Part shown: positions 1-21,692 of the stretch, in pieces
Numbering within the stretch: the first letter of the stretch is position 1
Layout: each line of letters starts with the position of its first letter
Source: Gordionus sp. m RMFG-2023
Lineage: Eukaryota > Nematomorpha > Gordioida > Chordodea > Parachordodidae
Direction: 5' to 3'
DNA length: 64,000 bases
Assembly (NCBI RefSeq): GCF_954871325.1
Contig: NC_088779.1
Location: 513,121-577,120 of the forward strand
Made by a program: the position numbers and the translations under genes
Notes under the pieces: model-generated
Database searches by the model: none
Seen by the model: only the letters and a program-made list of their open reading frames with translations
Told to the model about the DNA's origin: nothing

Positions 1-2000
1 TTAAAAATAGATTTTTGAGTGATAAAATTAATCCGTCCCACCATAAGTTATTTTTAAAAATTTATTTTTTGGCACGAATATATAAAAAAAAATTTAGGAC
101 CCGGAGTTTAAGAAATAATCAAAGAAATATAAAATTTTCTTTTTATACTAAAATGAAGAGTAATTATCATTTATACCTAAATAAAAGAAACTCCAGTTCA
201 TTATTTTGTTATGTTATGTTAATATCTTGGATTGGTCTAAAAATAAAACAAAGTTTTATAAATCAATAATGCAGGGAATTTTAAGGGTCAGAGTTGGACA
301 AGAATTAAAGATATTTATTTAAGTGGTGGCAAAATTTATCATTTATTTCTGCAAGAAGTTAATTGTATATTTTTTAAAAAAAAAGCATTTGAATATTATT
401 TCAACAAGAAAATAAATTAATTTTTACAATTATCGATACTTTGAATATTTGACTTTTATAGCCGCGATATAATATACAAACATATAATATAATGTTATAA
501 ATTAAAAAACTATTAAAGATATAAAGAATGCTACTAATAACTATTATAATTACCTAGTGCCAGTAAAGTATATGCGGAAAAATTAAAATAATATAGCTGG
601 CTGTAAGTTATTTTCTAATAATCTATAAAAATTTAATATTCTATATAAAAAATTACCTCTAATATTATTTGATTTTTATTATTATATTGTAGTTTTTATA
701 GATGAAGCTTTCACTTTATATAACACTAATGGACCTGACACTCTTCCTTCCGATTAAACTTATCAGGAAAGACTAGCGCTCATAATAGCAGATATATAAT
801 TATCTTGCCACCAATTTTCAATTTGTCGACTATTATCCCTCTGCTACTTTAAACAATGGTTCAGAACATGATTTTTAGAAGCAATCCCATCCAATCCCAT
901 CCAAAACCTTGGCTCAGAATTCAATGATTAAGAATTTAAGATTAGTAGGGGACGAGCATCCCTGCACACTCTAAGCAACTAGCTTTAAGCGTTAGTTAAG
1001 TTCTAATGGGATTCCTTTCATGACAAAGTCCATAGGATTGTGTTTCTTGATAATTGAAGACCTAATGGAGTCACTAGATTACCTTAAGAAGATGGAAAGT
1101 TCGTAGTTAGGGTTTTTCTTGCATTATCGAAGCGTTGTTCGTCAAACTTAAACAAAGATTTAGTAGTTACAAAAAAATTGGAATGTGATAAATATTATTT
1201 CATTCCGGCCATCGTAATCTTGCAATTTTTGGTCCTTAAACCCAAGACCTAAATAAAAAACAAGAAGACTAATTTCAGTCAAGACAGGGGACCGGCAGAG
1301 TTTTACTCTAAATAACCCTTAGTCATCAAATCGTATTTCTAATGTTCTATTAACTCATTCTTCTGTTGGAATTTTTATTCTGATCTTTCCCCTTCTTTCC
1401 AGCATTCCCATTTTACAATGTATTATCTATATATTTCATTATTTAAATATAACTTTCAAACTATATAAAAAATTTAAAAACACTCTAATAGAATATTAAA
1501 ATTTGAAACGGTTGATTAAAATCTTACAAAAAATTACCCAGTTCATAAACCATATGCTCGAAGGAAAAATTCCTTCAGATACTTCCAAGTTAAGAAAGAT
1601 TTGAGACTTAGAGCCATTTGTCGCAAGTTATGTGCATATTTTGTTATATTTTTTTTTTGAATTCAGATGATTTCGTAATTAAACAGTTTATGTTTTTATT
1701 ATGATGCAAATAGTTTTTTATTTTTAAATAGTAATTTATTATAAAAACTATATAGTTTTTTTTTTAGTAAAGAAAAATTTTGATGCGCGAAAGTCAGATA
1801 TGTAATTGAATTATTTATTTTATATTATAATTTATGATCATTTAAATAAGGTAAATAAAAAAAATGATATAAAAAGCAATGAAAAATTATAATTTCGACT
1901 ATGGCTTTTTATATATATATTTGAAATAAAGTTTACATACGATACCATGTATTTAAACTACGAGTCAAGTTGTAATTTATATAGAATATTCGGAATTACA
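1..2000. other. AT-rich stretch without recognisable gene
   Basis: No convincing coding region or repeat end was recognised on either strand. The block at about 840-1560 is less AT-rich than its surroundings and may be a decayed repeat, but I could not match it to any family. The only open frame of note, near the left edge (15-269, +), is lysine- and asparagine-rich as expected by chance in AT-rich DNA. Confidence 0.5.
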
Positions 2001-2004
2001 AGGT

Positions 2005-2610
2005 AATTTTTTTATCTAACTGTTGTTCAGAGAGATGCTGTAAGATGTCATGCGTTTATTTGAGAACCTGTTTCTGCCTAAAATTTAGCGAAGGAGTGTT
2101 CATTGCCTAAGAGTGTCCCTGGATATGTGAGGTACTCTATCTCAGTACGGTTAAACCTGAAATCCTTCTAAACGTTCCTGTTTAGGGGACACTATGTTTT
2201 CATAAGATTTTATTATGCCTATTACCATGTTGACTTGGTTGATCGAGCCCGTTATTATTCTATCATCAATCAAGGTTGCAAATTACTGTATTGAATGATA
2301 ATAAGATTAAGCAAACTCATTACTATATTGGCAAATCATCGCAAGGCGATATCTTTTAAAATTCTTAGTATCAAATTTGCGAAACTATTTAATTTAAAGA
2401 ATTAATTTAGTTAAGCCCTAAGATCATAGCGTATTCTTCAATATCCTGCCATTCTTTCTACCTACGAACAAGAGATCAAAATATTGACCGAACAAATGGT
2501 CATTTTTAAGTTTTAAACATACAGGTGAAATAGGAATATGATCACCTTCCCTACTCTCCGTAAGTGCCTTCATACTTTAGCGTTTATCACGTGTTCCAAT
2601 CATACAAATT
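2005..2610. repeat. Dispersed repeat R2, first copy (rearranged)
   Basis: About 2010-2420 matches 10440-10850 in the same orientation (shared segments include 'agagagatgctg' and 'gacactatgttttcataag'). About 2430-2610 matches 10190-10390 in the opposite orientation. The two blocks are therefore joined differently in the two copies, so one copy was rearranged by inversion. The minus strand of 2430-2690 reads as a partly open frame rich in charged residues, but I do not recognise it. It may be part of a retroelement. Confidence 0.65.
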
Positions 2611-3069
2611 AAAGACTCGCCCAGATCCTCTACTATTTCAGACCATCGTTCTTCGGACTCTTCCCTAGTCGAAGTCATTGCAGAGAGATTGGGATTTACT
2701 ATTGGTTGGCAAATCCGTCGAGTTTCTTAAATCTATAAGTTAACCTGTGGAACATTCCCTTCTCTTTTCAGCTTCGTCAGGAAACGGTTATGAATTTTTT
2801 GAAACCATCCTTTCACGTAATCTTGATTTACTACTTACAAACGATGAGGTCCGGTAAGCTATTGGACCAAGACTTAATGGCCATATGGTTGTTAACATAC
2901 GTAATTTTACAATATTTAATAAAGCCTAGTTAAATTTGAATGTTTTTAAATAACTAACACCAAATTTATTTTCATCATGTGCCGCTTAAATTTTAGCACG
3001 CCCTTGTAACGATTGTACATATGGATATAATATGAGAATTGGTTATCAGTTTAAATTGCTATGTACTAG

Positions 3070-4800
3070 GCCTAAACGAATTCGAATCGAATAGTAACGA
3101 ATCGAATAATTTACTATTTGAATTCGTACGAATAATAAAATCTACTATTTGTATTCGATTCGAATTATTCGAATATTTCGAATTAATTTTTTTAATAAAA
3201 TAAATCATACTCAAATATATTGACAAATTTTTTTATTACAAATTTGATTTTAAACAGAAAAAATTATAATAATATGTAATCAATAATCTGATAATAAATA
3301 ATATATAATCAAGTTATAAACAAAATTAAAATGTATATTATTAATTTATTTTATAATTTTAGCCAATTTTTAAGGCAAAGAGTTTTTCTTTTATTTTCTT
3401 CCTTATATGAGATGCGGTTTTTTGACAATAAATTAGTTCCAACTGAAAAAAGCCTTTCACAAGCAGTTGTTGCTCCTTGTATAGATAGATAATCCCTTGG
3501 CTTTTTCGAGAGCATGGGGATCCTATATGCATTTGCTTTCCACCACATACTAATCATTCTAATAATGTTTCTTAGTTTTAGAATTGAAGGATCTAAAATT
3601 TTTAAAATTTCTTTGGATATAAAATTAATTACATGGGCAAAGCATCGGATGTGCCCTATTTTTATTAATGGATATTTTAAAGAAAATGTATCAATAAATG
3701 TTTTATTATTAGTTGCATTATCTAAAAGTTATATAAAAATTTTTATTCTCTAAATTATAAATTTTAATTATTTTAACAAAGGCTTTAAATAAATTTTCAC
3801 CTGAATGTGTTTCATTTATTGGACTGACATCCAAAATTATGTTATTTATTTTAAAATTATCATCAATAAAATGGGCTGTTAGCCTTAAAAAAGGAACCTG
3901 TGTTGCTAGTCCAAATGTCAGATGAAAAATTAAACTGTTTTATTTTTATATATTTTTCCTTTACCAACTGTTCTTTATCTGCAAATATATTATACATGTG
4001 CAATTTAAAAGTATTGGAGCATAATGATTTTACAGAACAATCAAGATCACTTATAAAATTTTTAAAATCATTTGAATTTATAATTTTAAAAGGTATATTA
4101 TTATTTATCAATAATTTTAATAAATTATCCTTAAAATTAATTATTTTTTGAAGAATTTGGTGTAGACTTTAAAAAAATGTGAATTTTATTATTTTTTTTA
4201 CTAAGGTGTGAATGAAACCTATTATAATGATTAATAAGAGGAGAGGTTGTTTTGCCTTTACATTTTATAATACTCTTGCAATGATTGCAAGAAGCCTTTT
4301 CACCTTCTTTAAGGATTTGATATTGATCCCATATGATTGCTCTCTTTTGTGAGGAAATTTTCTCATCTTCAACATCAAGCATAATTTCATCAGAAGCATT
4401 CTCCTCTAATATAATTAGGCTAGCTAACAATAATTATTGTTAGAGATGTAATATATTTTTATATACCTCTGGTTTGTTTAATTTTTAATATAATTTATTA
4501 TGAGATTCAAAAAATAAACTTTTCGTGAGATTCAAAAAATGTGGCAAATAAAAATTTAAATTTTCACTTCAGAAATTTTTAAATTTATGCTAGAATCTTT
4601 ATAAACACAAACACATCACCTGTCAGATTGGCAGGTCAACAAATAGAAGTGACAAATGTTAGATTTATTAAACAATTTATTAAATATTACGAATAATTCG
4701 TTTTATTCGAATAATTCGTTTTATTCGAATCGAATAAATGATTATTCGTATTCAGATAAATAATTTATTATTCGATTTTTAAAATTGCAATAGTTTGTTT
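3070..4800 (-). mobile_element. hAT DNA transposon, internally deleted
   Basis: The element is bounded by inverted blocks rich in the palindromic string ATTCGAAT (about 3075-3190 and about 4685-4785). Between them lie pieces of a hAT transposase on the minus strand, from BED zinc finger to dimerisation domain. The exact termini and an 8-bp target duplication were not resolved. At about 1.7 kb it is too short for an autonomous hAT element, which fits an internal deletion. Confidence 0.8.
3351..4430 (-). pseudogene. hAT transposase remnant (BED finger to dimerisation domain)
   Basis: A transposase cuts and pastes its element by binding the terminal repeats. Reading leftward, 4430-4137 carries a BED-type zinc finger (CNHC...HYNRFH spacing), 4111-3863 the following region (SSDIWTS), about 3740-3560 the RNase-H-like part (NATNNK, then IRCFAHVINFIS), and 3557-3351 the C-terminal hAT dimerisation domain (YLSIQGATTACERLFS, ending KNWLKL). 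The frame changes between pieces. The large helical insertion domain normally found between FAHVINF and the dimerisation domain is absent, so most of the catalytic core is deleted. The protein cannot be active. Confidence 0.82.
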
Positions 4801-6240
4801 AGTTTTTATTATGTCTACTAAATGGTATAAATGTCAAGAATGGTATGAAGGGTTTAAACTCCCATATTGAAACTCTTCAAATATTTATTCATTCATTGTC
4901 ACGCAAGAAATTGCACAAAGTATTCATCACCAACCGTTGAAGCTTATTTTATTTTGAGTGTATGTTTTTTTTAATATACAAATGATATAAGGTTGGTAAA
5001 TGTATTCAAATTTGTAGTAATTCTCCTCCTTAATTAGATTTCAATTATGTGTTAAAAGGCCAGGTCCAATCAAAACCTAAAAACTATTATGAACAAACTG
5101 TTCGGTCCATCATTAAAATTTACGCTAAACCCGACCCGTTACATTTTTTTGAAATATTTTTCCGACCCGCGAACCGGTCTTTCAGGTGAGCCGTGGGTTT
5201 TAATGATCTCATTACTATACTATTATTTTTTCTTTTTTTTTTCTTCAATATTTTATGTTTCTTATCCCGATGAAATAACAATATTTTTTTCTCTTAAAAT
5301 ATATGCCAAATTTTTAAAAAGGAAATCATATTATGCTTGTATTTGCAAAATTTTTAGAAATAATTATTAAAAAAAAGAGAAATTATAACTATAATATGTA
5401 TTGTATATTTTGTATGTAATTGATTTTTAATAAAATTTTATTTAATTAAAAAAATACCCAGACAAACTTCATAACAAAAACATGAGATAAAAATTTAATT
5501 TAATTTTTGTAATATTATATCAAGATGCGTAATATACAAATTTTTAACTTTATTTTCACAATTTATAAAGGAAATATAAAATTTTTGATATATCATATTT
5601 CAATTATTATTAATACTATTAAGGTATATCAAAGCATTTTATTTGACCTTCCTAATCTGACCATATTGGAATAGGGCATCTACTTAGTCAGGGTTAGATC
5701 TTGTTCTAACACTTGATTTTAGTTGGTCTTGAGTTTCTGAAAAGAAAATTATTAATTTTTTTTGATGCTTTTATAAAATATCATATTTTATAGAAAATTA
5801 CCAATTCCCACCTCTTTATCTTGATGTCTCTTTATTTGAAATTATCTTATTATTTAACCAAAACCATTAAATATTTTGGATAGGTTTCTATAAAATTCGA
5901 ATTACATTCTAATCTTTGATAAAAATTATTGTTAAATATTAAATTAATATAATATTTCATATAAATAGTTTGAAAAAAAAATTCTTTTAATATCTTATGC
6001 CCAAAATTATAAAATATTTACTTATAAAAGATTTTTATTTTTAAAAAAAAGAATATTGGTTTAAGAATAATCTTCAAAAATATTTGCTCAATATTTTGAT
6101 ATTTTTTTTTTCTTCAAACTTTCATTATGAGTCAAAAATTAGCCCGGTCGTAATTTTTTTAAAAAAAAATGTTTATTCCACTCAGATTTTTCTTAAAATT
6201 TATTTATATACACTGTTTCTATTGAATTGATACCCCTTGT
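4801..6240. other. Intergenic, AT-rich
   Basis: No gene was recognised. A short GC-richer patch at about 5055-5200 (GACCCG and ACCGG motifs) looks like the edge of a non-autonomous hAT element similar to those in the introns further right, but no inverted partner was found. Confidence 0.4.
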
Positions 6241-6253
6241 AAGTAGTAGCAAT

Positions 6254-6312
6254 ACATCTCAGAGATCTCCAGGTCCGGACCTAAGCCCGGTATCATTTGA
6301 TAGGCCCGGGGA
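6254..6312 (+). repeat. Fragment of GC-rich hAT-type MITE
   Basis: The string CAGAGATCTCCAGGTCCGG followed by CCTAAGCCCGG closely resembles the left end of the element at 28391 (CAGAGATTTGCAGGCCCGG, then CTTAAGCCCGG). Only about 60 bp of this family is recognisable here. Confidence 0.55.
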
Positions 6313-6379
6313 GAGCTATTATTTTTATTAAATCAACATATTTTTAGTTCCGTTGAATACCTTATTTCGAACAGGCCCT

Positions 6380-7050
6380 TTGAGGACAATCCCAATAATT
6401 TAGTATTATATGCAAGCTCAGGTAGCTAATGGTCAAAACCATCCCCACTTCCAATCTTGGCCTCCTCTTGAATGGAGAACAGCTACGTATTTCCATAGCC
6501 CTCCGCTTTGGCTGTAATGCCGTAGTTCCCTCCATTTGCATCGACTGTGGCCATCCCATCAAATCGAAAGCTTACCATCCTTTGCACTGCAAGTTCTCTC
6601 ATGGACGACAACCGCGTCATAAATCTATTAACAACATCCTCCTAGCAGCTCTTAAAAAAGTAAATATTTCATCCACCCTCGAACCAGAGGGCCTCTCAAA
6701 CGAAAACGCCATACGCCCTGATGACATATCTCTCATTCCCTGGACTAATGGTCTCCCCCTAGCTTGGGACTATACCTGTGTCGATTTTGTCGCCAAGTCA
6801 AACCTCTCATTTTTTGCCATCGAAAAGGCCGAAATCCTAAAAAAAATATGCTTGCCTCACTAATACCGTGTTCATCCCAATCGTTACCAATACCCTAGGC
6901 ATGTTCGGGTGATGCTCTCAATTTCATCAAAACTATAGGAAAAAAAATGAGGCAGATCTCAGGGTACCCCAATGAAGGATTTTACTTTCGTCAACAGATT
7001 TCCCTGGAAATCTGCCGGTCCAATTTTTTAAGCATTCCCTCTTCTCTGGG
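6380..7050 (+). mobile_element. LINE fragment: C-terminal CxxC/H + RPD domain
   Basis: This is the 3' coding part of a non-LTR retrotransposon. The open frame 6429-6863 reads LRISIALRFG, then a Cys/His knuckle (CIDCGHP...HPLHCKFSHGR), then LEPEGL, then RPDDISLIPW and LAWDYTCVD. That order (CCHC knuckle, then RPD followed by D) is what restriction-like endonuclease domains of R2-type LINEs show. The assignment to that domain is inference. After about 6850 the homology continues in another frame (GYPNEGFYFRQQISLEI). No reverse transcriptase is left in this copy, so it is a 5'-truncated, dead insertion. Confidence 0.75.
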
Positions 7051-7059
7051 GTGATTTGT

Positions 7060-7800
7060 ACCCTTTTTAAAAAATTTTATTTTTTTTTACCCCATTTATC
7101 TTATATACATACATATTTTTTAATTCATTTTTAATATATTATTAGTTTTTTTTTTACGTATATTTTTAATTATAATTCGTAATAAAAAATTTGTGAAAAT
7201 TGTTATTTAAATAAAGTATCTCATTAGGATTTAAAAAAAAAAATCATTATATGCTATAAAAATTAAAAATAAAAGTATTTTCTGGGCCAGACAGGGCAAA
7301 AGCTATCTCTGCTAGTCTATGATAATAGTGCAAATATTTTATATATAATTCAATATAATTTTATAAATCGAGAGAGGGATAAATAATCAATACTTCCTGC
7401 AAGATTCGTCAAATTTTAGGGTCCAATGTTATGCAAAATCAAAGTTGAACAAATTAAAGAACTTTACAATTAAGCGCACTATAATTGTAAAAAATAAGGG
7501 TTAGTAAAGATGAACTTGAGTTTTATTAAAATTTTAAGACAATAAAAATATTATGAAGACAAGGTTTATTATGTATATATATATATTATAATTAAAAAAA
7601 ATTTTATATTCTCAATTTCAAAATATAAATCATCATTGAAAAATATATAATTAGTAAACAATTACGAAAAAAAAATCATAATAACAAAAGGATAATATTG
7701 AGGCATAAGCGAAAGCAGCAGAAATTATTCTTAATCTCCTTCATCTAATCATCAGGAGAGATCGAATTAATAAAACAAACATAATTAGCCTTAAGAATGG
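7060..7800. other. Intergenic, AT-rich
   Basis: Poly-T and poly-A rich sequence with no recognised gene or element end. It separates two oppositely oriented copies of the same LINE family. Confidence 0.4.
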
Positions 7801-7813
7801 CTATTGCGATCCT

Positions 7814-8200
7814 CTACCTTAAGTAAAAATCTTCGCGAGGTTCCCCAGAATTTTTTCTGAATAGGCGGACAACATCTTTAAAAAAGTTTTTAGCCAAATC
7901 GCCATATGTAGTTAAGGTTGAGCAAATGATGGTTATGAATACGTAATTTGAGGAATCAGCGCTGTATTTGCTGATCTTAAAATTTTGAGCTCTGTTCAGA
8001 GCGTCCTTGTTAAAATTAGAGGGGGAGTTAGTGTCCAGACAAGAGAAATCCCATATTAAAAACTTTCCTTGAGACCATGGAATACGTGTGACCCCATCAA
8101 GACGCCTACTATCGGAAAATAAGCCAGAAGGCTCCATTGAGGTAGGAAAACCAGCTGACCTAAGTGCAAGAGATATAATTTGATTGTATTTCAAATTTCG
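7814..8200 (-). mobile_element. LINE fragment: C-terminal RPD-like domain, same family
   Basis: The minus strand 8194-7814 reads LRSAGFPTSMEPSGL, then DGVTRIPWSQGKFLIWDFSC, then GEPREDFYLR. It aligns with the copy at 6429-6863 (LEPEGL, DDISLIPW, WDYTCVD, GYPNEGFYFR). The expected RPD is replaced by RLD, so the supposed nuclease residue pattern is degraded. The fragment is 5'-truncated and has no RT domain. Confidence 0.75.
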
Positions 8201-8214
8201 AGTTTGCCGGCCGG

Positions 8215-9463
8215 GATTAATTTCCTAAAACTGGTCTATCGCAGCCTTGAATCGATTGATTGGAGCGAATTCTTTGTATTCAAATCGACTGGTGATGTGC
8301 CATTTTGGGTTACTTTAATATTTATATCAACAATGATTGACCCACGGTTTAAAATATCAAGTCACCTTTTAAAGAATATTAGTAATAAACACTGGCATTG
8401 GATATCTAACCGAAGGATATATATTATTTATAAAATAAATAATTTCAATTTCAGCTGAACATATATATATATGTTAGAGTAAATAAATCCAAAAAATTGT
8501 CCTTTTTATGATAAAATATATCATGTTAAACATACAACAATAATAGCATAGAAATAAGAAAATATGTTGATGAAGTCACATTTTCTAATAAAACAAATCC
8601 AATAGATTGGTGGAAATTCTTTTTTTCCCTTTCCTTTCCTTTCCTTTCCTTTCCTTTCCTTTCCTTTCCTTTCCTTTCCTTTCCTTTCCTTTCCTTTCCT
8701 TTCCTTTCCTTTCCTTTCCTTTCCTTTCCTTTCCTTTCCTTTCCTTTCCTTTCCTTTCCTTTCCTTTCCTTTCCTTTCCTTTCCTTTCCTTTCCTTTCCT
8801 TTCCTTTCCTTTCCTTTCCTTTCCTTTCCTTTCCTTTCCTTTCCTTTCCTTTCCTTTCCTTTCCTTTCCTTTCCTTTCCTTTCCTTTCCTTTCCTTTCCT
8901 TTCCTTTCCTTTCCTTTCCTTTCCTTTCCTTTCCTTTCCTTTCCTTTCCTTTCCTTTCCTTTCCTTTCCTTTCCTTTCCTTTCCTTTCCTTTCCTTTCCT
9001 TTCCTTTCCTTTCCTTTCCTTTCCTTTCCTTTCCTTTCCTTTCCTTTCCTTTCCTTTCCTTTCCTTTCCTTTCCTTTCCTTTCCTTTCCTTTCCTTTCCT
9101 TTCCTTTCCTTTCCTTTCCTTTCCTTTCCTTTCCTTTCCTTTCCTTTCCTTTCCTTTCCTTTCCTTTCCTTTCCTTTCCTTTCCTTTCCTTTCCTTTCCT
9201 TTCCTTTCCTTTCCTTTTTCTTTCTTTCTTTCTTTCTTTATAGTATCCCTGTTATTATTTTTAAAATAGGTAGATGGGACAAAAACCTAATAAATGGGGT
9301 TATTAAGAGAAGGTTTACTATCTATTATAGTGTCTAAATTGTTTTCAGAAGGACGGTATGTTATAACGGACCAACGTTGTTCATTAGATGAACATACTTT
9401 TCAAGCTTGTCTGTGCCTAAAAAAGCTAGATGCGCTTGCAGGATCTGTCTTAAAGACATGAAA
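8215..9463 (+). mobile_element. hAT transposase relic split by a giant microsatellite
   Basis: Short hAT-like blocks appear in order on the plus strand: TMIDPRFK at about 8330-8355, NPIDWWKFF at about 8597-8625 (start of the dimerisation domain), and KLFSEGRYVITDQR...ACLCLKKLD at about 9330-9440 (the end of that domain). Between the second and third blocks lies a 600-bp TTTCC/TTTC tract. In a working hAT protein WWK and the FS motif are only about 30 residues apart, so the tract has replaced or expanded the linking codons. Termini were not found. Confidence 0.6.
8628..9239 (+). repeat. (TTTCC)n pentanucleotide microsatellite
   Basis: About 118 uninterrupted TTTCC units cover about 8628-9215, followed by about five TTTC units to 9239. 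The perfect purity over 588 bp indicates a recent or ongoing expansion. The open frame through it (FPFLS repeated) is an artefact of the repeat. Confidence 0.97.
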
Positions 9464-9479
9464 TTATTTTCCTTTATAT

Positions 9480-10180
9480 TAAATTTATATCAATCTTTTG
9501 CATTGTATTTTATATAAATAATAGACAAGTTATGTTATATTTTTAGTGTAATCATTTTGATATATATTTTTTTGTGCTAAATAAAAAGTTTCAAAATCAA
9601 TACAACCATTATTTGATTGGTTAGGTTAGGTTTGTTGATACAAAAAAATTTATGATTAAATCAAAAAAATTTTATATTCACATCACCTAATAAAATTCAT
9701 AGCTTAAAAAAAAGAATTTGGATTTAGTAAAATTTTGAAAGTTGGTTCTTAACCCTATTTTTATTTTATGGTAATTTGAATTTGACGCTGGGGTGGGGCT
9801 GTACCCTGAATGTTGTTTCTAAGCCTTGCTCCAGAATATATTTTCTTTGTCCCCAGAAATGACCTCAAAGAATATCTCCGGCCCCTAAATTTTAAAAAAA
9901 TATTAGTTATTGAATTTCAGTCGGCAATAACTATTAAATCTAAATCTTCAAAAAAATAGGAATGTTAAAATATGAAATCTCTAAAGGTCATTTAAATTCA
10001 ATATGGATTGATAAAAAGAACGTGGGGAAGGATAGAGAAATAACGACAATTTTTATGAACTATCAAGTTGAGCTTAATCGATATTATTTCTAAAATACTT
10101 GATTTGATATAATTTCTCAGCCTACTAGAGTTCCATTTTCGTGGGTCTGGTTCCACTTAAAACTGATGCTGTAGATAAAA
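9480..10180. other. Intergenic, AT-rich
   Basis: No gene recognised. A somewhat GC-richer patch at 9770-9880 could be an old repeat, but no partner was found in the window. Confidence 0.4.
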
Positions 10181-10184
10181 ATAT

Positions 10185-10850
10185 AACTTATTCTTTAGTA
10201 CTTTACTAAAATATGAAGGTACATACGGAGAGTATGGAGGTGATCTTATTTCCTATTTCACCTGCTGTGTTGGTTGACTGGCCGGTAGCCATGACAAATC
10301 TTCAAATTTAAGACTGATGTTCGGTCAACATTTTGATCTCCTGTTGGTAGATAGAAAGAATACAGGATATTGAAAAATACATGTTGATCATAGGGTGTAA
10401 AGAATCTTCGGAATTACAAAATAATTCTTTATAAGGAAAATAAACTGTTGTGCAGAGAGATGCTGCAAGATCTCAAGCATTTGTTTAAAAATCTTTAATG
10501 ATTCAGCTATTAATTTAGTGAAGGAGTGTTCATCGCTAAAAGTGACCCTAGATATGAGAGGTACTCTTTCTGGGTACGATTAAACTTGAAATCATTTTGA
10601 ACATTCCTGTTTAGACGACACTATGTTTTCATAAGATTATATTATGCCTATTTCCATGTTTTCTTGGTCGAGCGAGCCTGTTATTATTCCATCATCAATA
10701 TACCAAGGGGTGCAAATTAGGTCTTTATTGGATGATGACAAGAGAGCAAGCAAACTCATTACTATTTTGACAAGTAATCATGGCAAGATGATATAGTTTA
10801 AGATTCGCAGTATCAAATTGCCAAAATATTTAATTTAAGGAATTAATTAA
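10185..10850. repeat. Dispersed repeat R2, second copy
   Basis: This is the partner of the copy at 2005-2610. Block 10440-10850 is in the same orientation as 2010-2420, and block 10190-10390 is inverted relative to 2430-2610 (shared strings 'tttcctatttcacctg' and 'ggtcaacattttgatctc'). The two blocks are adjacent in both copies but in different relative orientation. Confidence 0.65.
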
Positions 10851-10912
10851 GTTAAGCAATTAATTAATTACAACTTGAGTCTCAGTTAAAATATTCATGG
10901 TAGAGCAAGAAT

Positions 10913-11313
<401 letters not shown>

Positions 11314-11536
11314 AATTTTATTATTAAGGTAAAAAAAAAAAAATTTTTTTTAAAATGCAGATATGATATCTATCATAATTATCTAAAGATTATGGTATAA
11401 TCAATATTTTTTTTATTATTATTTATTTCTAAATGCCAAATTTTTTTTATTTATAAAATAGTTTTTAAAAAAATTAATTTTTGATAATTTTTTGATTATA
11501 TATTGTTGTAAAAGGTATATTTTTTTATTTTATATA

Positions 11537-20302
<8,766 letters not shown>

Positions 20303-21520
20303 AAAAAAATATATATTGTATATATATACTTACAATTTAAAGTTTAAAAAAAAATTTATTAGGGTTGAAAGGGGGCATTTTATTTATTATTATTAAATGT
20401 GGTATCCTAATAAAAATTAGATTCAAATATAGATTGTAAATGGAGTAAATCTTAACCGCAAAGTGGAAAACGATAGGTAAAATGGATGTGAATTTTTCTT
20501 ATTCTTCGCAGAAGCTGATGTATTATTATACAATTTTACGAACTCAGATCAGCAGCTTAAAAAAATATATGTATTTAAATTAGAACATTATGGATCAGAT
20601 CATTAAGCATTCTTCCTCATATTCTTACCCTGCTTATTGCCACAATAGAATTCAATTTAAAAATGACCCGAATTTTGACGCAGACTTGGCTAAGTTTTTT
20701 TTAAAAATTAATTCGAGCACACATGGAAGCTAGAAAATGAGAACATTATTTTCTCAAAATCCAGACCCGCCTTAAAGAAAATGCTATACGGTTCTCTCAC
20801 CTAATCAGTTATAACTCATCACCTTCTCTTCTCTTCTCTTCTCTTCTCTTCTCTTCTCTTCTCTTCTCTTCTCTTCTCTTCTCTTCTCTTCTCTTCTCTA
20901 TTCCAATTAGCCTCTTCTCTAATAATTCGAGCTATTAAATTTGTCCATGTATACGTTTATTTCGCGTTTGCATTAATATTTCTTAAAAAAAACTAATGGA
21001 AATGTTATGGTTTATAGAAAACTAAAGGAAATGTTATGGTTTATAGAAAACTAATAAATATTATTTAAAGGGTAAAAAATATTTTCATTGAAGCTTTAAA
21101 TAATAACAATTTTAGTATCCGTAAATTATTAACTTACATATTCACAGCGCAGAAAAAAAACAAACACAAATTACATTTTATAAATGCTTGAAATAAAAAG
21201 AATGTCGAATGCTTTTTTTAAATGCAGCATGAGCAGATGTATTAAAAAAAGTAAGAGATACCTCAAGCTAAGCAAGGCTTGATTTGTAATCTTGACCATT
21301 TCATCTAACTCAGCATATTACCTGCTTTACTCTGATACAATATCATATGAATATACATTCTTCAATAACTCTCCATAAAGCCTCAGAAATCCTTTCGTCC
21401 CCTGACACAATAAATTTATTTATCTGAATATCTGAGATGGAATAAGTCTCCGGAGTCAAAATATAATTACTTCTTAATTAGAAATTATTTAGATCCCCCC
21501 CCCCCCCCTAAATTCCTAAC
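20303..21520. other. 3' flank of gene A and intergenic DNA
   Basis: No further exon was recognised after the stop codon at 20300-20302. No clear AATAAA signal is seen close by. A 27-bp unit containing GAAATGTTATGGTTTATAG is repeated in tandem at about 20998-21050. Confidence 0.5.
20824..20899 (+). repeat. (CTCTT)n pentanucleotide microsatellite
   Basis: About 15 perfect CTCTT units with no interruptions. Confidence 0.95.
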
Positions 21521-21524
21521 TTCA

Positions 21525-21692
21525 AACTCATCGTGGCGGTGGAGTGGCAACGTCTTTTGACGGCTCTAAAAGGCTCCCTGTGGTCCGGGTCTAGATGTTG
21601 GATCACCGTCCTCTTCGACGGCGTGTAAAAAAAGCCACCTAAAAGGTGTTTGATATCAGGAAGGACATCCGGTTGTAAAAAACCTTGCTACA
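21525..21692 (+). mobile_element. RTE-like LINE or derived SINE tail
   Basis: The block is GC-richer than its surroundings and ends GGAAGGACATCCGGTTGTAA, then AACCTTGCTAC. This closely resembles the conserved 3' tail of RTE-clade LINEs (GGAAGGGCATCCGG..GTAAAA) as I remember it from animals. The upstream part (GGTGGAGTGGCAACGTC) may belong to the same 3' region. No coding part is present. Recognition rests on recall of this motif, so family is likely but not proven. Confidence 0.55.

Noticed and set aside
5089-5370. Open frame with a poly-F stretch
   Set aside because: Overlaps a GC-richer patch resembling a MITE edge and ends in low-complexity sequence; not gene-like.
8607-9269. A 220-codon open frame of repeated FPFLS
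   Set aside because: It is the translation of a pure TTTCC microsatellite, with no gene-like sequence at either side except a hAT relic.
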